A stretch of 64,000 nt of DNA from Ganoderma boninense (taxonomy: Eukaryota > Basidiomycota > Agaricomycetes > Polyporales > Polyporaceae). The stretch lies in NCBI GenBank assembly GCA_002900995.3, contig CM035309.1:4061682-4125681 (forward strand). Reading direction: 5' to 3'. A program made the translations under genes and the position numbers. A model generated the notes under the pieces. The model had not been told where the DNA came from. It made no database searches and saw only the letters and a list, made by a program, of their open reading frames with translations. Shown piece after piece: positions 23,791 through 34,529 of this stretch. Positions within the stretch are counted from its first letter, which is position 1. Each line of letters starts with the position of its first letter.

Positions 23791-26700
23791 ATGCGGGAGT
23801 CCAACTTTGCGTTTCCGGCGCAGAACAGGGCCTGTGTCTGCATCTCCTCGCAGCTCTATGACAGACGAGGTACGTCCATTCCGCCCCCATCCTTCGCAGA
23901 CTCTCCAGACTCGAGCACACCGTGCACAGCGCTCGACACCAACTCCTCGCTACCCCTGTTCAACTCGCTCACCCACCTCGTCTATCTCACCTCCACATCT
24001 CCCCGCATCCGCGAGATTATGACCATGGATGGCGGCCTCGAGCGTCTCGTCCGCATCCTCCACGACTTTTGCATCTCCCCCCGCCACAAGAAAACCCCGC
24101 CATCTTCTACGGCCTCGCTCCCCCCGGTTCCCACCCAAACAAGCCCGTCCCCACCCTTCTCCCAAAGTCGTACGACAAGCACGCAGCCTACCGCTTCTCT
24201 CTGGCTTTCCAGTGCATCGTCAACATCGGCGTCCGCGGCAGCGAGCCCATCAGGAGTCGCGTCGTTCAGGCTGGAACCTTGGAGGTCGTCGGCTGCATCC
24301 TCGAGGCCTGGCTCGCTAGCAAGGGTTTCCCCGTCGGTCCTAGCGTCGCCCCAAACGGTATGCCCAGGGAGACTCGCGAGCAGCGCGCAGCTCGCAGGCA
24401 GGCTGCGATGGCACAGAGACAACGAGACCAAGCAGTGGCGATAGCTCGGGCCTTGGAACGCCAGATCGCTCAACAACCTACCATCAGGTCATCCCCCCGC
24501 GACGTTTCCTTCCCAAGCAGCGCAGATACGTCTAGAGAGGTGCGCTTTTTCTTTTCTTATCTCCATATTTTCCCATCTTCTCTGTTGTCTCTTGTAATGG
24601 TGCGCCGTTTCAACTGCAGAGCCTTCATCCCTGGTGGTGGAGTGGCTTACCGTGGCTCCTTGTGGCGCTCGGACGTTTAGGGTCGCTGCATCAGTCCTCG
24701 CATTGAGCCCGTTTAGCATGAATTTGAGCATTCCTCAATCCCCGCTACGAGTGACTAACGTCACCCCTCCACCAGGAACCCATGCAAACCGATCAGGCAA
24801 CCCCCAGCGCTTCGCGTGCACAGGATACAGACACCTCTGCAGAAACCTCCACAAACGCGACTCCCAACGGCTCCAACACCCCAACGGGCTCGGTCGTAGT
24901 GCCAGGACGTGACCGCAGTGGCACAATCCTCGCGCGCCCTGTCTGGGACCAACCTGCGACTACCACGCGCCGAGCGCATCGATCTCGACTCAACGTACCC
25001 AACCCCTCGGCCGGTCCGTCGACCTCGACATCCGCTGCCAACTCTAGACCGGAGACGGAGACCGAGGATGACGGCGACGTCGACATGGACACCAGTCGGG
25101 ATGGTGATGCCCCGTCGCCCTCACCCGAGCGGCAGCACAGCGAGAATGGCACCATCCGCGCAACTCACTCCCGTCGCGCCGTCGGCATCGTATCAGATAT
25201 CGGTGCCCCCGCTGCTCCCGGAACTACGGGGATCGACTTGCCATCAGACGCGCACATCATCATCAACGACGAGGGAGTCGTGCCAGGCGTCGGAGTTGAG
25301 GACGGCATCGTGTCCCTCGAGACCAACGATGACTTCGCAATGGGTGCGCCTCCTGGAGCTCCTGGAGCACTGGATGGCCCTCCGGCTCGAGCTGCTGACG
25401 GTCTCACGGGCGCAGGCGAACGAACACCTCGGGCTGGAACTGCTAACCTTCCCATGACGGCTGCGCGCCAGGTACCGGGTACGTTCCTCGCTCCCGCTGC
25501 TGTTGAGGATGAGCGTGGGCGGCCCATGGAGACAGCCGCAAGACAGAACACGGTCCGGCCGACGAACACCACGACGACGACAACTGGCGGCAACGGCCAC
25601 CATCACCACCATCACCATCGCGAAGTCGAGTCTGGGCCTTATAGAGACGAAGACGTCCTTCTCAGCCTTCAACTCCTTGCCTACCTCAGCAAATACCCGC
25701 ACTGCCGACAGGCGTTCTACAAACCGCGCACAAGCTTCCACCCAGCCACCGCGCAGCTCTCCAACGACGGCCGCTTTGGGTCCGCTTCCGGTCCGGGCAG
25801 CTCAGCGTCCTCGTCATCCAGCAGGGCGACTGCCGGTTCTTCGACATCCGCTTCGAGCACGACACCCGCGAAGGACGTCAATCCTTTCGTGAAAGCGTTC
25901 AATTCCGCGACCGGGCGAGGGAAGGAGAAGGAGCGGGCTTCCGCGGCTACGGCCGCTTCCGCTGCAGGATCTAGTTCGTCTGCGGGACCGTCAGGGTCGG
26001 GAGCCGCTGCCGCAGCGAGCAACAACGCTCCGACGCCGCGCATGACCAACGTGTTCGCGCTCGTCGAGCGGTTCACATACCGACACAGCTCGTCCGAGCT
26101 CGAGTCGCACAACCCCCCGCCTAGCCTGCCACCGGAGATCCAGTACTGGGCGGGGGTTATCATGCGGAATGCTTGCCGGAAGGACGATAGCCGCGGCGGA
26201 ATCCGGCAGTGCGCCAACAGTGAGTACCATCCTTTTACGCGTCTTTCGAGAATCGGTATGCTGACGATGCCGGTGCGAAGTGCTTTGCGGACGCTGGGAG
26301 TCGTTCCCGCGCGAATTCGCCAAGTGCAGGAGATGTCGGAAGGCCAAGTACTGTGGGAAGGAGTGCCAGAGTACGGCGTGGAGCGAGGGGCACCGGTTTT
26401 GGTGCAGCGCGAAGGACCCGGAGGAGGACGGCGACCACCACCATCATGGCCACAGTCATGGCATGGCGGTGAGCATTCGCGGACGGGAGGGGGCGGAGGC
26501 GCGGGCAATGGTGGTGGGGGAGGGAGGTCCGGGTCTGGCGCTACAACAGCCGCCGCGACTGGAGATGGTGCGGCTGGTCAAGGGCGCACCGAGAGAAGAG
26601 AGGCGAGGGAGCGGGAGAGGCAGGCGCGGGCTCTGGCTGCAGAGATGAGGTTGGCGCAGGAGCGGCAGCAGACGATTCGGGTGAGCGCCGCAACGTCCAC

Positions 26701-27172
26701 CGCAGCAACCGTGACCGCGACGCAGGCGACGGCCGACGCTGGAACGTCAAGAGCAACGCAAGCGACGGGCGCGGGCGCAGGTCGGACACCGCTGCCCGTT
26801 CTTGCGGCCGCGCTCGCTGATGGGACGTGGACGTACCGAGGGGCCAACGCCGGTCCTCCGCAGTGGCTGAGCGACGCTGCGAACGGGCAAGGCGGAGACC
26901 GGAGTCAGAGGGTCGCGAACCTGCTCCGCCAGGAGCCGGACGTTGCTCGTCGGCACCTCGCGCGCGAGCTGATGACTTCGCGGGCGTTCGAGCGGGAGGC
27001 CAGCGGGACGGGGCGGGATAACCGCGAGCGGACGGCGACGTTCCCAGGACATCCGCCTGGCTCGACGAGCGTGGCGATGGACGTGGAAATGTCCGGGGTG
27101 TCGCCAGTTGGGCGGGCGGTGTCGCAGCCGGTAGGGACGGAAGACGAAGACGTGGACATGGCGTTGGATTGA
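23791..27172 (+). CDS. MUB1: MUB1/samB-like MYND zinc-finger protein (one frameshift in the assembly)
   Basis: The start GCCACCATG at 23791 gives MRESNFAFPAQNRACV, the N-terminus typical of MUB1/samB, followed after an intron (23870-23929) by ALDTNSSLPLFNSLTHLVYL and MDGGLERLVRIL. The frame then breaks in a six-C run at 24077-24082; with another C there the known continuation NPAIFYGLAPPGSHPNKP follows. Intron 24540-24775 leads to a long low-complexity exon with a natural seven-His tract and then LSLQLLAYLSKYPHCRQAFY. Intron 26220-26280 creates the MYND finger: CAN-MLC, KCRRC, YCGKEC, GHRFWC. The last part has two open frames; a further intron is likely (donor 26469) and the end at 27172 (DEDVDMALD) is the better candidate, though a stop at 26648 in the unspliced frame is possible. 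In yeast MUB1 works with the ligase UBR2 to ubiquitinate RPN4; samB affects morphogenesis in Aspergillus. Confidence 0.85.
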
Positions 27173-27826
27173 GATTCAGAAAAGGCGATGCGATTGTGTG
27201 CGTACCCTCACACTCCTTTCGGCTTGTTTTTGCCTCCTTTTGTTTAATATTTGCGTCTACGCTGGACATTGACCCATTCCTGGATCTACTTCGTTCTCCT
27301 GCCCACAACATCGCCGCACACTCTCGCGCCTACCCAGTCCGTCCTGGTTCACGTATGTTACCCTAATAGAAGTCCATCCGTGCAAGACCGCGCCGCTACC
27401 CAACCCATCCCATTCAATTGTGTCCATAGTTTATCGTGCTCACCGACCGTCGATGCATACCTTTACGAACGACGACTACCTACTCGAGTCCGTTTCTCGA
27501 TCTTGTCGCTAGTCCGCTCTCCGTGCTCGTCAATCCCCGCAATGTAGTCTACGCTAGCAACACACATTCTATACCACGTATCCAGTAATTCATACACTCG
27601 GCATACCATCCACCGCTGTAGCTGCGAAGCGACGGCCGAAGCGTGAAGCGGACAAGCGGGATTCGAGACCCTTCGTCGGGTTTGTTTGGCGGGCGCCTAC
27701 GCAAATACGCTGGCACAAAATTCGGAAAGCTGGGCACCGGGCGCTTCAGGTACTTGACCCGCTTCCGCTGCGTACTCTCATCTCCCCTTCCTCCTCCGAG
27801 TTTCCTTCTGTCTCTCTCTCGCACAA
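27173..27826. other. Intergenic between MUB1-like and HSP10 genes
   Basis: No supported gene. It holds the 3' flank of the MUB1-like gene and the upstream region of HSP10, with a CT-rich leader at 27770-27820. A clean heat-shock element was looked for and not found. Confidence 0.4.
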
Positions 27827-28359
27827 ATGGTGAGCAGTCTCTGTATCTCGCGCTCTCACAACGCCTGCTGATGCACGCACGCAACGACACAGGCTGCCCA
27901 GGCGACGTTCAAGTCCATCAAGTCCGTCATCCCTCTCTTCGACCGCGTCCTTGTCCAGCGGTTCAAGGCTGAGACGGTACGCCTCCCCGTTTACGTTCCT
28001 TGCTGTGGGCCATGCTGAGTGCTCGCGGTGCTAGAAAACCGCGAGCGGCATCTTCCTCCCGTCAACGTCGACGAACACCCCCCTCCCCGAGGCGACCGTC
28101 ATCGCTGTCGGCCCTGGGGCGCCCAACAAGGACGGCAACGTCCTTCCGGTGAGCGTGAAGGCCGGCGACCGCGTGCTGCTTCCGGGCTGGGGCGGCAGCC
28201 CCATCAAGGTCGGCGAGGAGGTGAGCTGGCATTCGTTTGCCTTTACCTTCGTGTCGTGTCGTGTCGTGTCCCGCGCTGGCTGCTGACGTGCGACCTTCGC
28301 ACACGCAGGAGTACTTCCTCTTCCGCGACTCGGAGATCCTCGCGAAGATCCAGGAGTAG
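27827..28359 (+). CDS. HSP10: 10-kDa chaperonin of mitochondria (HSP10/GroES family)
   Basis: Exons: 27827-27829 (the ATG alone), 27893-27976, 28035-28220, 28309-28359; all phase 0, giving 107 residues, the normal size. The product reads MAAQATFKSIKSVIPLFDRVLV, the mobile loop KTASGIFLP, then EATVIAVGPGAPNKDGN, VKAGDRVLLPGWGG and EEYFLFRDSEILAKIQE. It forms the heptameric lid of HSP60 in the mitochondrial matrix and helps fold imported proteins. The start codon is separated from the rest by an intron, so automatic gene callers may choose a wrong N-terminus. Confidence 0.97.
28251..28270 (+). repeat. Short tandem repeat GTGTC x4 in the last HSP10 intron
   Basis: Four perfect copies of the 5-mer lie in the intron between exons 3 and 4 of HSP10. 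It is a probable length-variable marker. Confidence 0.8.
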
Positions 28360-28399
28360 ACGCGTCCTCGCCGTTGCGATCCTCGGTTCGCCTCGAGTA

Positions 28400-30240
28400 T
28401 AGACATGGAGAGAGTGGGAGTGGACGCACGGGTAGAGGGAGATGGGGGTCGGTGACGGGAGGATGCGGCGTTGGAAGGGGGCGGTATACGGTATACCGGC
28501 GCGCTGTCGCGTTCCACGACAGCACAACGCTCTAAAAGTTCGCTATCATTCGCATCCTACCGTCGAGCTAATCATCGTGTTTTGTCCTGCATCTGTGCTT
28601 TATACACCCCCGCATTCCGTAATCATCCATCCCCACTCAACTTTAATTGCCATCCCTGCCTGTGCGTGCGCGGTGTGAACGCTCAATGCCGAAGCTCTGC
28701 GACTGGCGTCGTACGAATCTTGGTGTGTGGTGGTTGAGGATGTTGACGTTGCTAGCGAGGAGCGTTCGCGGTACGTCTTTCTTTCGTCACTGCGTTACTC
28801 GCCGTGTCGATACAGGCAAGACTCCTTGCGTGAAAGGAGACGCTGAATCCTGGCCAGTAGAGATCACAGCGAGAAGGGGTCGTGAGTTGATTCGCTGCGA
28901 CGACGGTCTCGGTAGAAGGTCTTATTCGAACCAGGCGAGTTTGTTCGTACTAACTTGTCGATTCACTGACGTTTAGAGGCCGTCTCTCGAAGGGGTGGGA
29001 CTTCTACATTGTCTGATAGATCGCATTTTGAGTGCGGCGCATCGAAGGCCCAGCTCCTCAGCGCGCCGTTAGTGGGCCAACGAAACAGAGCCAGTTGCAA
29101 GCTCATACGCCGACGGTGCCCGCGAAGGCGTGAAAAGACCTCGTGAAACGCCTCTGTGAGTGGCTTGCATACCTTCTGACTAACGAACACGGCTGACCTC
29201 TGTTCTTGAGGGTCTCAGTTCTACCCGCGCAGACTCATGAGTTATACCGTATTTATCCTCGAGACCGCGCATGCTCTGTCCTGCAACTCCATTATCAGCC
29301 CCGCCAACTGAACGCCCGCGCGAACTGTGGCACTCGCCCATGTGTCGACCAGAGTGAAGCAGGCCCGGACGACGAGCGCGACAGTGAATGCGACGATCCA
29401 TTTTGCGTGAGGACAAGAAGGGCGACGAGCTCCTCTCCAGCGAGGACTACGAGTAGGGCGTTCCGCGCGGAGCGCGATTCGGGCTTCATCATTCTGGGTG
29501 GGTAAGCTCGTTTCAATTTCAATCCATTTGACTCGACAGGCCAAGCTACTTCAGCTTGATCTCGCACGCCCCATGCTCTCCAGAACTTGTCTTCACCGGT
29601 CGCGCCTCACCATCGCCCACTATTCCGGGGTCGCATGGTAGACATCTGCGAACTGAAGTCTGGTGTATTCCGGATGCGACGTTCTTGCCGCCGTCTTTGG
29701 GAGTTACGCGCGCAGCTGACGGGCGCGCATATACGAACGTATTGCTGAGCCACTCGCGAATACGGCCCTTTATGCTGCCATCTCGCGTGAAGAGAGAGCC
29801 GCCACTTTAGCCCTACGACGCCCATGAGAAGTCCCGAACGGGTGCGTACGTATGGCTCGTACTCCTATGCTGATCACATACTAATGGTTTTGTATCTCCA
29901 ACACAGACCGCCGTCAACGACCCTACATCACCACACCCTTCAAGCCTGAGGCATCCGCACGTCAACGCAAGATATCCGGAAATGTGGTACCCCACGGCTC
30001 GCCTACGTCTACCGTCTACTTTCAGAAGCTGTTCGTGCAGTCTGAGGGTGCCCCCAGCGCAGGGCTGAACGAGCTCAAGAACGGATGCCTCGTGGAAAAC
30101 TTTCCCGCCGACTCGGAGTTCTCGCCTGAAAAGTTGAGAGATGTCCCCAAAGCCCTCGACTCCCAATTGTAAGTCCGTCTCCATCCTCGTGTCCGGCGTA
30201 GGCGCGTGCAGACTCACCACCTTCGACCCGTATTCTCAGG
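28400..30240. other. Mostly uninterpretable stretch
   Basis: The first part is HSP10 3' flank. Between 29900 and 30170 a plus-strand open frame with a donor-like GTAAGT at 30170 may be a 5' exon of the decayed BTB-like gene that follows, but its phase does not join cleanly. No other gene was recognised. Confidence 0.35.
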
Positions 30241-30725
30241 GAGTATTCAACGAAGCCGCCAAATTAGATCTCGCGATCTCCCTGCTCACCGCTTCCACGC
30301 ACCTCGCCCGCGCGCGCATGCACGAGCGTGCCGTGCGCCTCGTCTGCGCGCTCTGGGACCTCACGTCCACCTCATGTGGACCCGCTCGACTCGCCCACCA
30401 TGGCCGCGTACACGGTCGCGCTCCCGTGGCGACATTCCATCCAGGGCGTGCTCACTCGCGCATTCCACGAGCTCGCGTCAAGCAAGGCTTCGTGCGGACG
30501 GACAGGGAGTCGGTGCAGCAGCCTCTGAACGATGCGTACATGCTATCCAGGGCCAGCTTTGCCCTCGCGAAGATCTGGCGCGAGGCGTGAGTGGTCCATG
30601 GCGCCCGACGTGAAGGAGGACGCCTCGGGAGGGTGGTGCGAGTCGTGCAAGGCGGAGCTCGGACGACGACGACGAAGTGCGCGGAGGTAGTGTGGAAAGC
30701 GCTGGGCAGTTTGTTCGGCTTGTAA
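30241..30725 (+). pseudogene. Decayed BTB-family gene, C-terminal half
   Basis: After an acceptor at 30240 the frame AISLLTASTHLARARMHERA resembles the post-BTB helices of the 2449-3618 gene. Later parts lie in different frames: AYTVALPWRHSIQGVL, then LNDAYMLSRASFALAKIW, then a CESC pair, then after a GAC/ACG repeat slip the ending VWKALGSLFGL and TAA at 30723. At least two frame changes without splice sites point to a pseudogene. Family assignment is by the order of weak landmarks only. Confidence 0.4.
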
Positions 30726-31375
30726 CCATTGGCGAAAACCCCTGCGCGGGAAAGTTGTGAGTTCTAGAATGGACCGAGAAGGAGGGACAATACGCTTTGC
30801 ACGAGTACTATGACGACGCGTCCTTGCGCGAAGGGCTCTTTGTTCCCTACTTCATGTATATAGATCGCACCAGCGCGGCCTTGACTCTTCATCGGACCAA
30901 GCCGCCACCATGGGCCCACAACACTCGCATCGGAGTCCTGAACACAGCGAAGACTCGGAAGGAGAATATGCTGTACGTTTAGTCTCATGAAGTCAGACTC
31001 GATCGTTTCTCAGCTTACTTCTGTAGACACCGGGAACTTGCCAACCTGCCGGACAGGAGGCAAACCCGAATCACCCTGAATCTGAACGCGTCGTGGAATG
31101 CACCAAAGACGAAGACTTTCGGTACTGGGACAGCAATGTTATCCTTCTTTTGCAGGGCACCGCATCAGGAAACACACATTTGCTCGATAGCAGTGCTGCC
31201 GTGCTATATAGTTCACTGAGAGCCCAGAGACGTGGTGGGAGCTCGAGAGACCGCGCTAGCACCCGATAGCGGCCCTAGCACCGAGCGCCCACCACGCCAC
31301 ACCGCGCGTACTTTCAGTTGGTCCTTGGCTCCCTCATCACAGCACTAGATAGTATGCACACAAAACAACAATGTA
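30726..31375. other. Intergenic, no gene seen
   Basis: Short frames only on both strands. The part after 31330 is AT-rich and borders the transposase remnant. Confidence 0.35.
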
Positions 31376-32445
31376 TTATAATTTTTCCCTGTCGCGCATG
31401 TACTTGAAGAATATGAAGTCATGGTGCCGTAGGTATGGATTAACGTAGAATTGTTTACAGCGGTCCAAGACATTCTCAGAGGTCCATGTACGGTCTATAC
31501 TCCTACCCCAGACCGGTATCAAGTGGCAACTACGGATTATTTGATTTAGATATACAATAGATACGCGACGACAATGGTTCTGACTTGAATGCGATACCTT
31601 AAACATACCTGTGTCCGAGTCAGGCTCTGACCGAAATGGTGTGAACCACTCGACATATGCAACTGGCTCCCGGTACTCTGGTCCGTAGTGTTCAGGGATG
31701 CGAAAGATCGCTCGAATACGAGCGACCCGAAGTCCTGCAGAAACGTTCACTGTCAGAATGCAAACGACAGCTTGGACTTCGAGACAAATGTTATGCTGTC
31801 CATGAAAAACCTACCTTCAAGTGGGTTACGTGAATCGGGCGACGGAGGAGACTCCCGGACTAGGACAGTGTCAAAGTGGGCCGGGGATGCCCGAATAAGT
31901 CCACGGGAAGGCTGCGCCGGGGCTGCACGAATGATGTCCTTGATGGGCGCGGAGGTCACTTGGTGGAGCGGTGGCAAGTACACATGCATTCGCTTGTACA
32001 CGGCGAAGCGTGTATGTCGAGAGAGGCGCTGGGCAGGAACAGGGAGGGTGCGAGATGAGGACTTGAGACGAAGAAAGTCGACAAGGACACGGAGGAAGTC
32101 TGTGCAGCCGAACTGGTAGACAAGCTTGTCGACTGAGGTCCCGGGGAAGCCTGGAGTTTTCACGAGCACGTAAGGAGCCACCTTGTGTGGTTTTTCAACC
32201 ATCGACACGTCATCGTCATCTCCCTCCTCATTGGAGATGGGGGTGGTGGGAGTGCCGAGGGGTTCGGCCCATGCAAGATAGGAATGGAATCGACTCACAG
32301 CCTCCTGACGGCGCAACCAGATGGTCATCTGTTTGATGTACTCCTTCTTGTTTGAGGCTGCGTAGCCACGCTTCGCATAGTCGATGTGCAACCGCTCGGT
32401 ATTTTCGGTGTTGTACCCGTCCGTGGTGCCGACGTTGCGAATCGA
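31376..32445 (-). pseudogene. Plavaka-type transposase, 3'-terminal fragment
   Basis: Reading from about 32445 down, the frame has GTTDGYNTENTERLHIDYAK and AASNKKEYIKQMTIWLRRQE, then after an intact intron (31816 to about 31737) ARIRAIFRIPEHYG, VAYVEWFTPF, and the ending WTSENVLDRCKQFYVNPYL. This order is that of the C-terminal third of Plavaka transposases of basidiomycetes (CACTA-like DNA transposons). Catalytic and N-terminal parts are absent: upstream of 32445 the frame ends in a CCCTAA-like stretch. It is a truncated copy, unlikely to be functional. Confidence 0.8.
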
Positions 32446-32880
32446 GAGGGGATTTATAGGATGTAAAGTAGGGGGGGTTTCAGGTTAGGGCAGGGTTATG
32501 GTCAGTTGTAATATGAATTGTGCGTGAACGCAGGAAGAAGTATCAACGGAGAAATATTGTATGCCTGTACATCAAATCATTCTGTTGTCTTCGTCTTCAG
32601 CCTATGCTCAATCGATTACACACAACAACTATGGTGCGCTTTACCAGAGTACCTGCTAACCAGCAACAAGCCCCAACAGTCCATGAAAACAACACATATG
32701 CGGGTTTGCATGGCCACGGCAAACCCGCAAGCAATCGACTGTGGTGCGTGAATGCAGAGACATGGCTAAAACGCAGATCATTTGACTCGTCGAGTTCACA
32801 AACAACTATATGACCAATATGTACCAAAACAAATAGGATTCCAACCACAACGCACACGCTACAGGTGTGATGCAGAGAAG

Positions 32881-33578
32881 CTACTGTAAACAACACCCGG
32901 TACACAACAACTTGGATTGCGATGCACGACCCAAATCTTGTGTCCCTCTCAACGGAATGTCGACAAATCTGGAACAGATCAGTAGGAGAAAGTGCACACG
33001 ATGAGAATGACATACGACTGCAACGCGATATCCTCCGCTGCTCGAGACTCTTGACGAGGAATTGATGCAGCTCTCGAATAGGATGGTGCCGGCCGCAGGA
33101 TGAGCGGTACTTGCATGAGCTGTGAGGGAGGAGGAGGAACAATAACGCGCTCAATGCGAACAACGCGGGTTGGAGACGGCGGGGGGATAACCATGTTGAT
33201 GGACTCGGAGACACTAGGAGGGGGGAAGAGAGCCTGGGAAGGAATCGCTGGGCGGGGTGGAAGCTAGCGTGTACAAGTCAGAGCAAGAACAAGACCAAAC
33301 GATGTGACGCACAATGTACTTACACTTTGAGCCGTCAACGTTCGGACTCCGTGCGTAACATGGAGGATTGGAGGGGGCGGAAGCTTCCAAGAAATACTTT
33401 GAGGGCTGGACGGCGACATCAAGGGATCCTTGTTGGGCAAGATACAGGAACACGGTCGTAGCGTGTTGGACAGTGTCGGTAGAATCGTACAGTTGTCAAG
33501 TGGTGGAGTGGATGAGGTAGTTCCGCCGGACGCAGCAGGAGCAGCATCTGACATGTCACAGGTGGGCACGGAGGACAT
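32881..33578 (-). CDS. Proline-rich protein of unknown function
   Basis: Three exons fit in phase: 33578-33324, 33263-33016, 32968-32881, giving 196 residues; the start has context GCCACCATG, with an upstream in-frame ATG at 33616. The first exon is Ser/Thr/Pro-rich with several Cys near the start; exon 2 has repeated proline runs (PPPSVSES, IPPPSPTR, VPPPPSQ) between short hydrophobic turns. No domain is recognisable. The last exon is weak (ends GCCLQ). It lies beside the Plavaka fragment and may be transposon cargo or host DNA. Confidence 0.45.
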
Positions 33579-33639
33579 GGTGGCGAAGAGGAAAACGTGG
33601 CTGGGGTTGTCCATGAACGACCATATATGAACTCTAACC

Positions 33640-34529
33640 AACTGAACTAGATCAAAGGAAAATCAATCATGCGAACTGCGTGGGAGACTTACACTGTGTC
33701 TGTGACGGCATCCAGATGTACGTGGGAGTGTATAAATGCTGGCGATATATCGGTTGCAGAAGAGCTCCGCGTTGTTGTGTTGCGGCGAACCTGTCAGCAG
33801 AACGCGATGCTGTTGCGGTGAAGGAAATCGCCTGCAATTACCTGCCAGAGTCGAACGAGACAAGGCCCTTTCATGCCGGAAGCGAGAACAATTCAGCATC
33901 TTGATAAACACGGTGACTTTCCGCACAGCCAGCTTATATCTCATGAATGAGACGCAAGGCCAGATGTTGCGTCAACAACGGGGTGCGTTGAGATGCACTT
34001 GACTGAATTTAAAAACACCGTTTAACAGGTCATGTTTCTCCTAGAAAACAATGTGCACAAATAAACATGCCAATGGTACGTACTAGCGGCCGGTACCACC
34101 AAGTGTCCAATGGGCGCGCGTGAGCGCAGAGCTTGAGTGGGTGCGGACGAGTCGCATCGCCATGGGTTTCTGCAGGACGGCGAAGAAATGAGACGTGTTT
34201 AGAGCGTGTTAGCAGGACAACTGCAAACACGCCGTTATTCCGTGTGGCCGTGAACATACAGGATACGCCACAGAGTGGTGACAGGAATGTTTACGACCTG
34301 CGGGTTGGCGAGGGGACGGCTAACGCGCAGGGGCCTAATGGCGCTAAAGCGCGACGGGCGAGTGGCTGTGCAAACACACCGAAAACATGCGACATATGCA
34401 AGGCAGGGCCAAGGGTTGCACCACTTCCGCGTCCACCGACAACCGCTGCCTTCTCTCCAGTCGTCCCTCATCCTTTCCGACCTTGCAAGAACAGCAATCC
34501 CACAACCTCAACGTTCCGAAACCATCAAC
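33640..34529. other. Intergenic, no gene seen
   Basis: Short frames only. AT-richer islands at 33900-34070. Upstream region of the gene starting at 34530. Confidence 0.35.

Noticed and set aside
27630..27826. Heat-shock element upstream of HSP10
   Set aside because: TTC and GAA words occur, but not with the required alternating 2-base spacing over three units.
28251..28270. CRISPR-like or functional tandem repeat
   Set aside because: A simple 5-base microsatellite inside an intron of a fungal nuclear gene.
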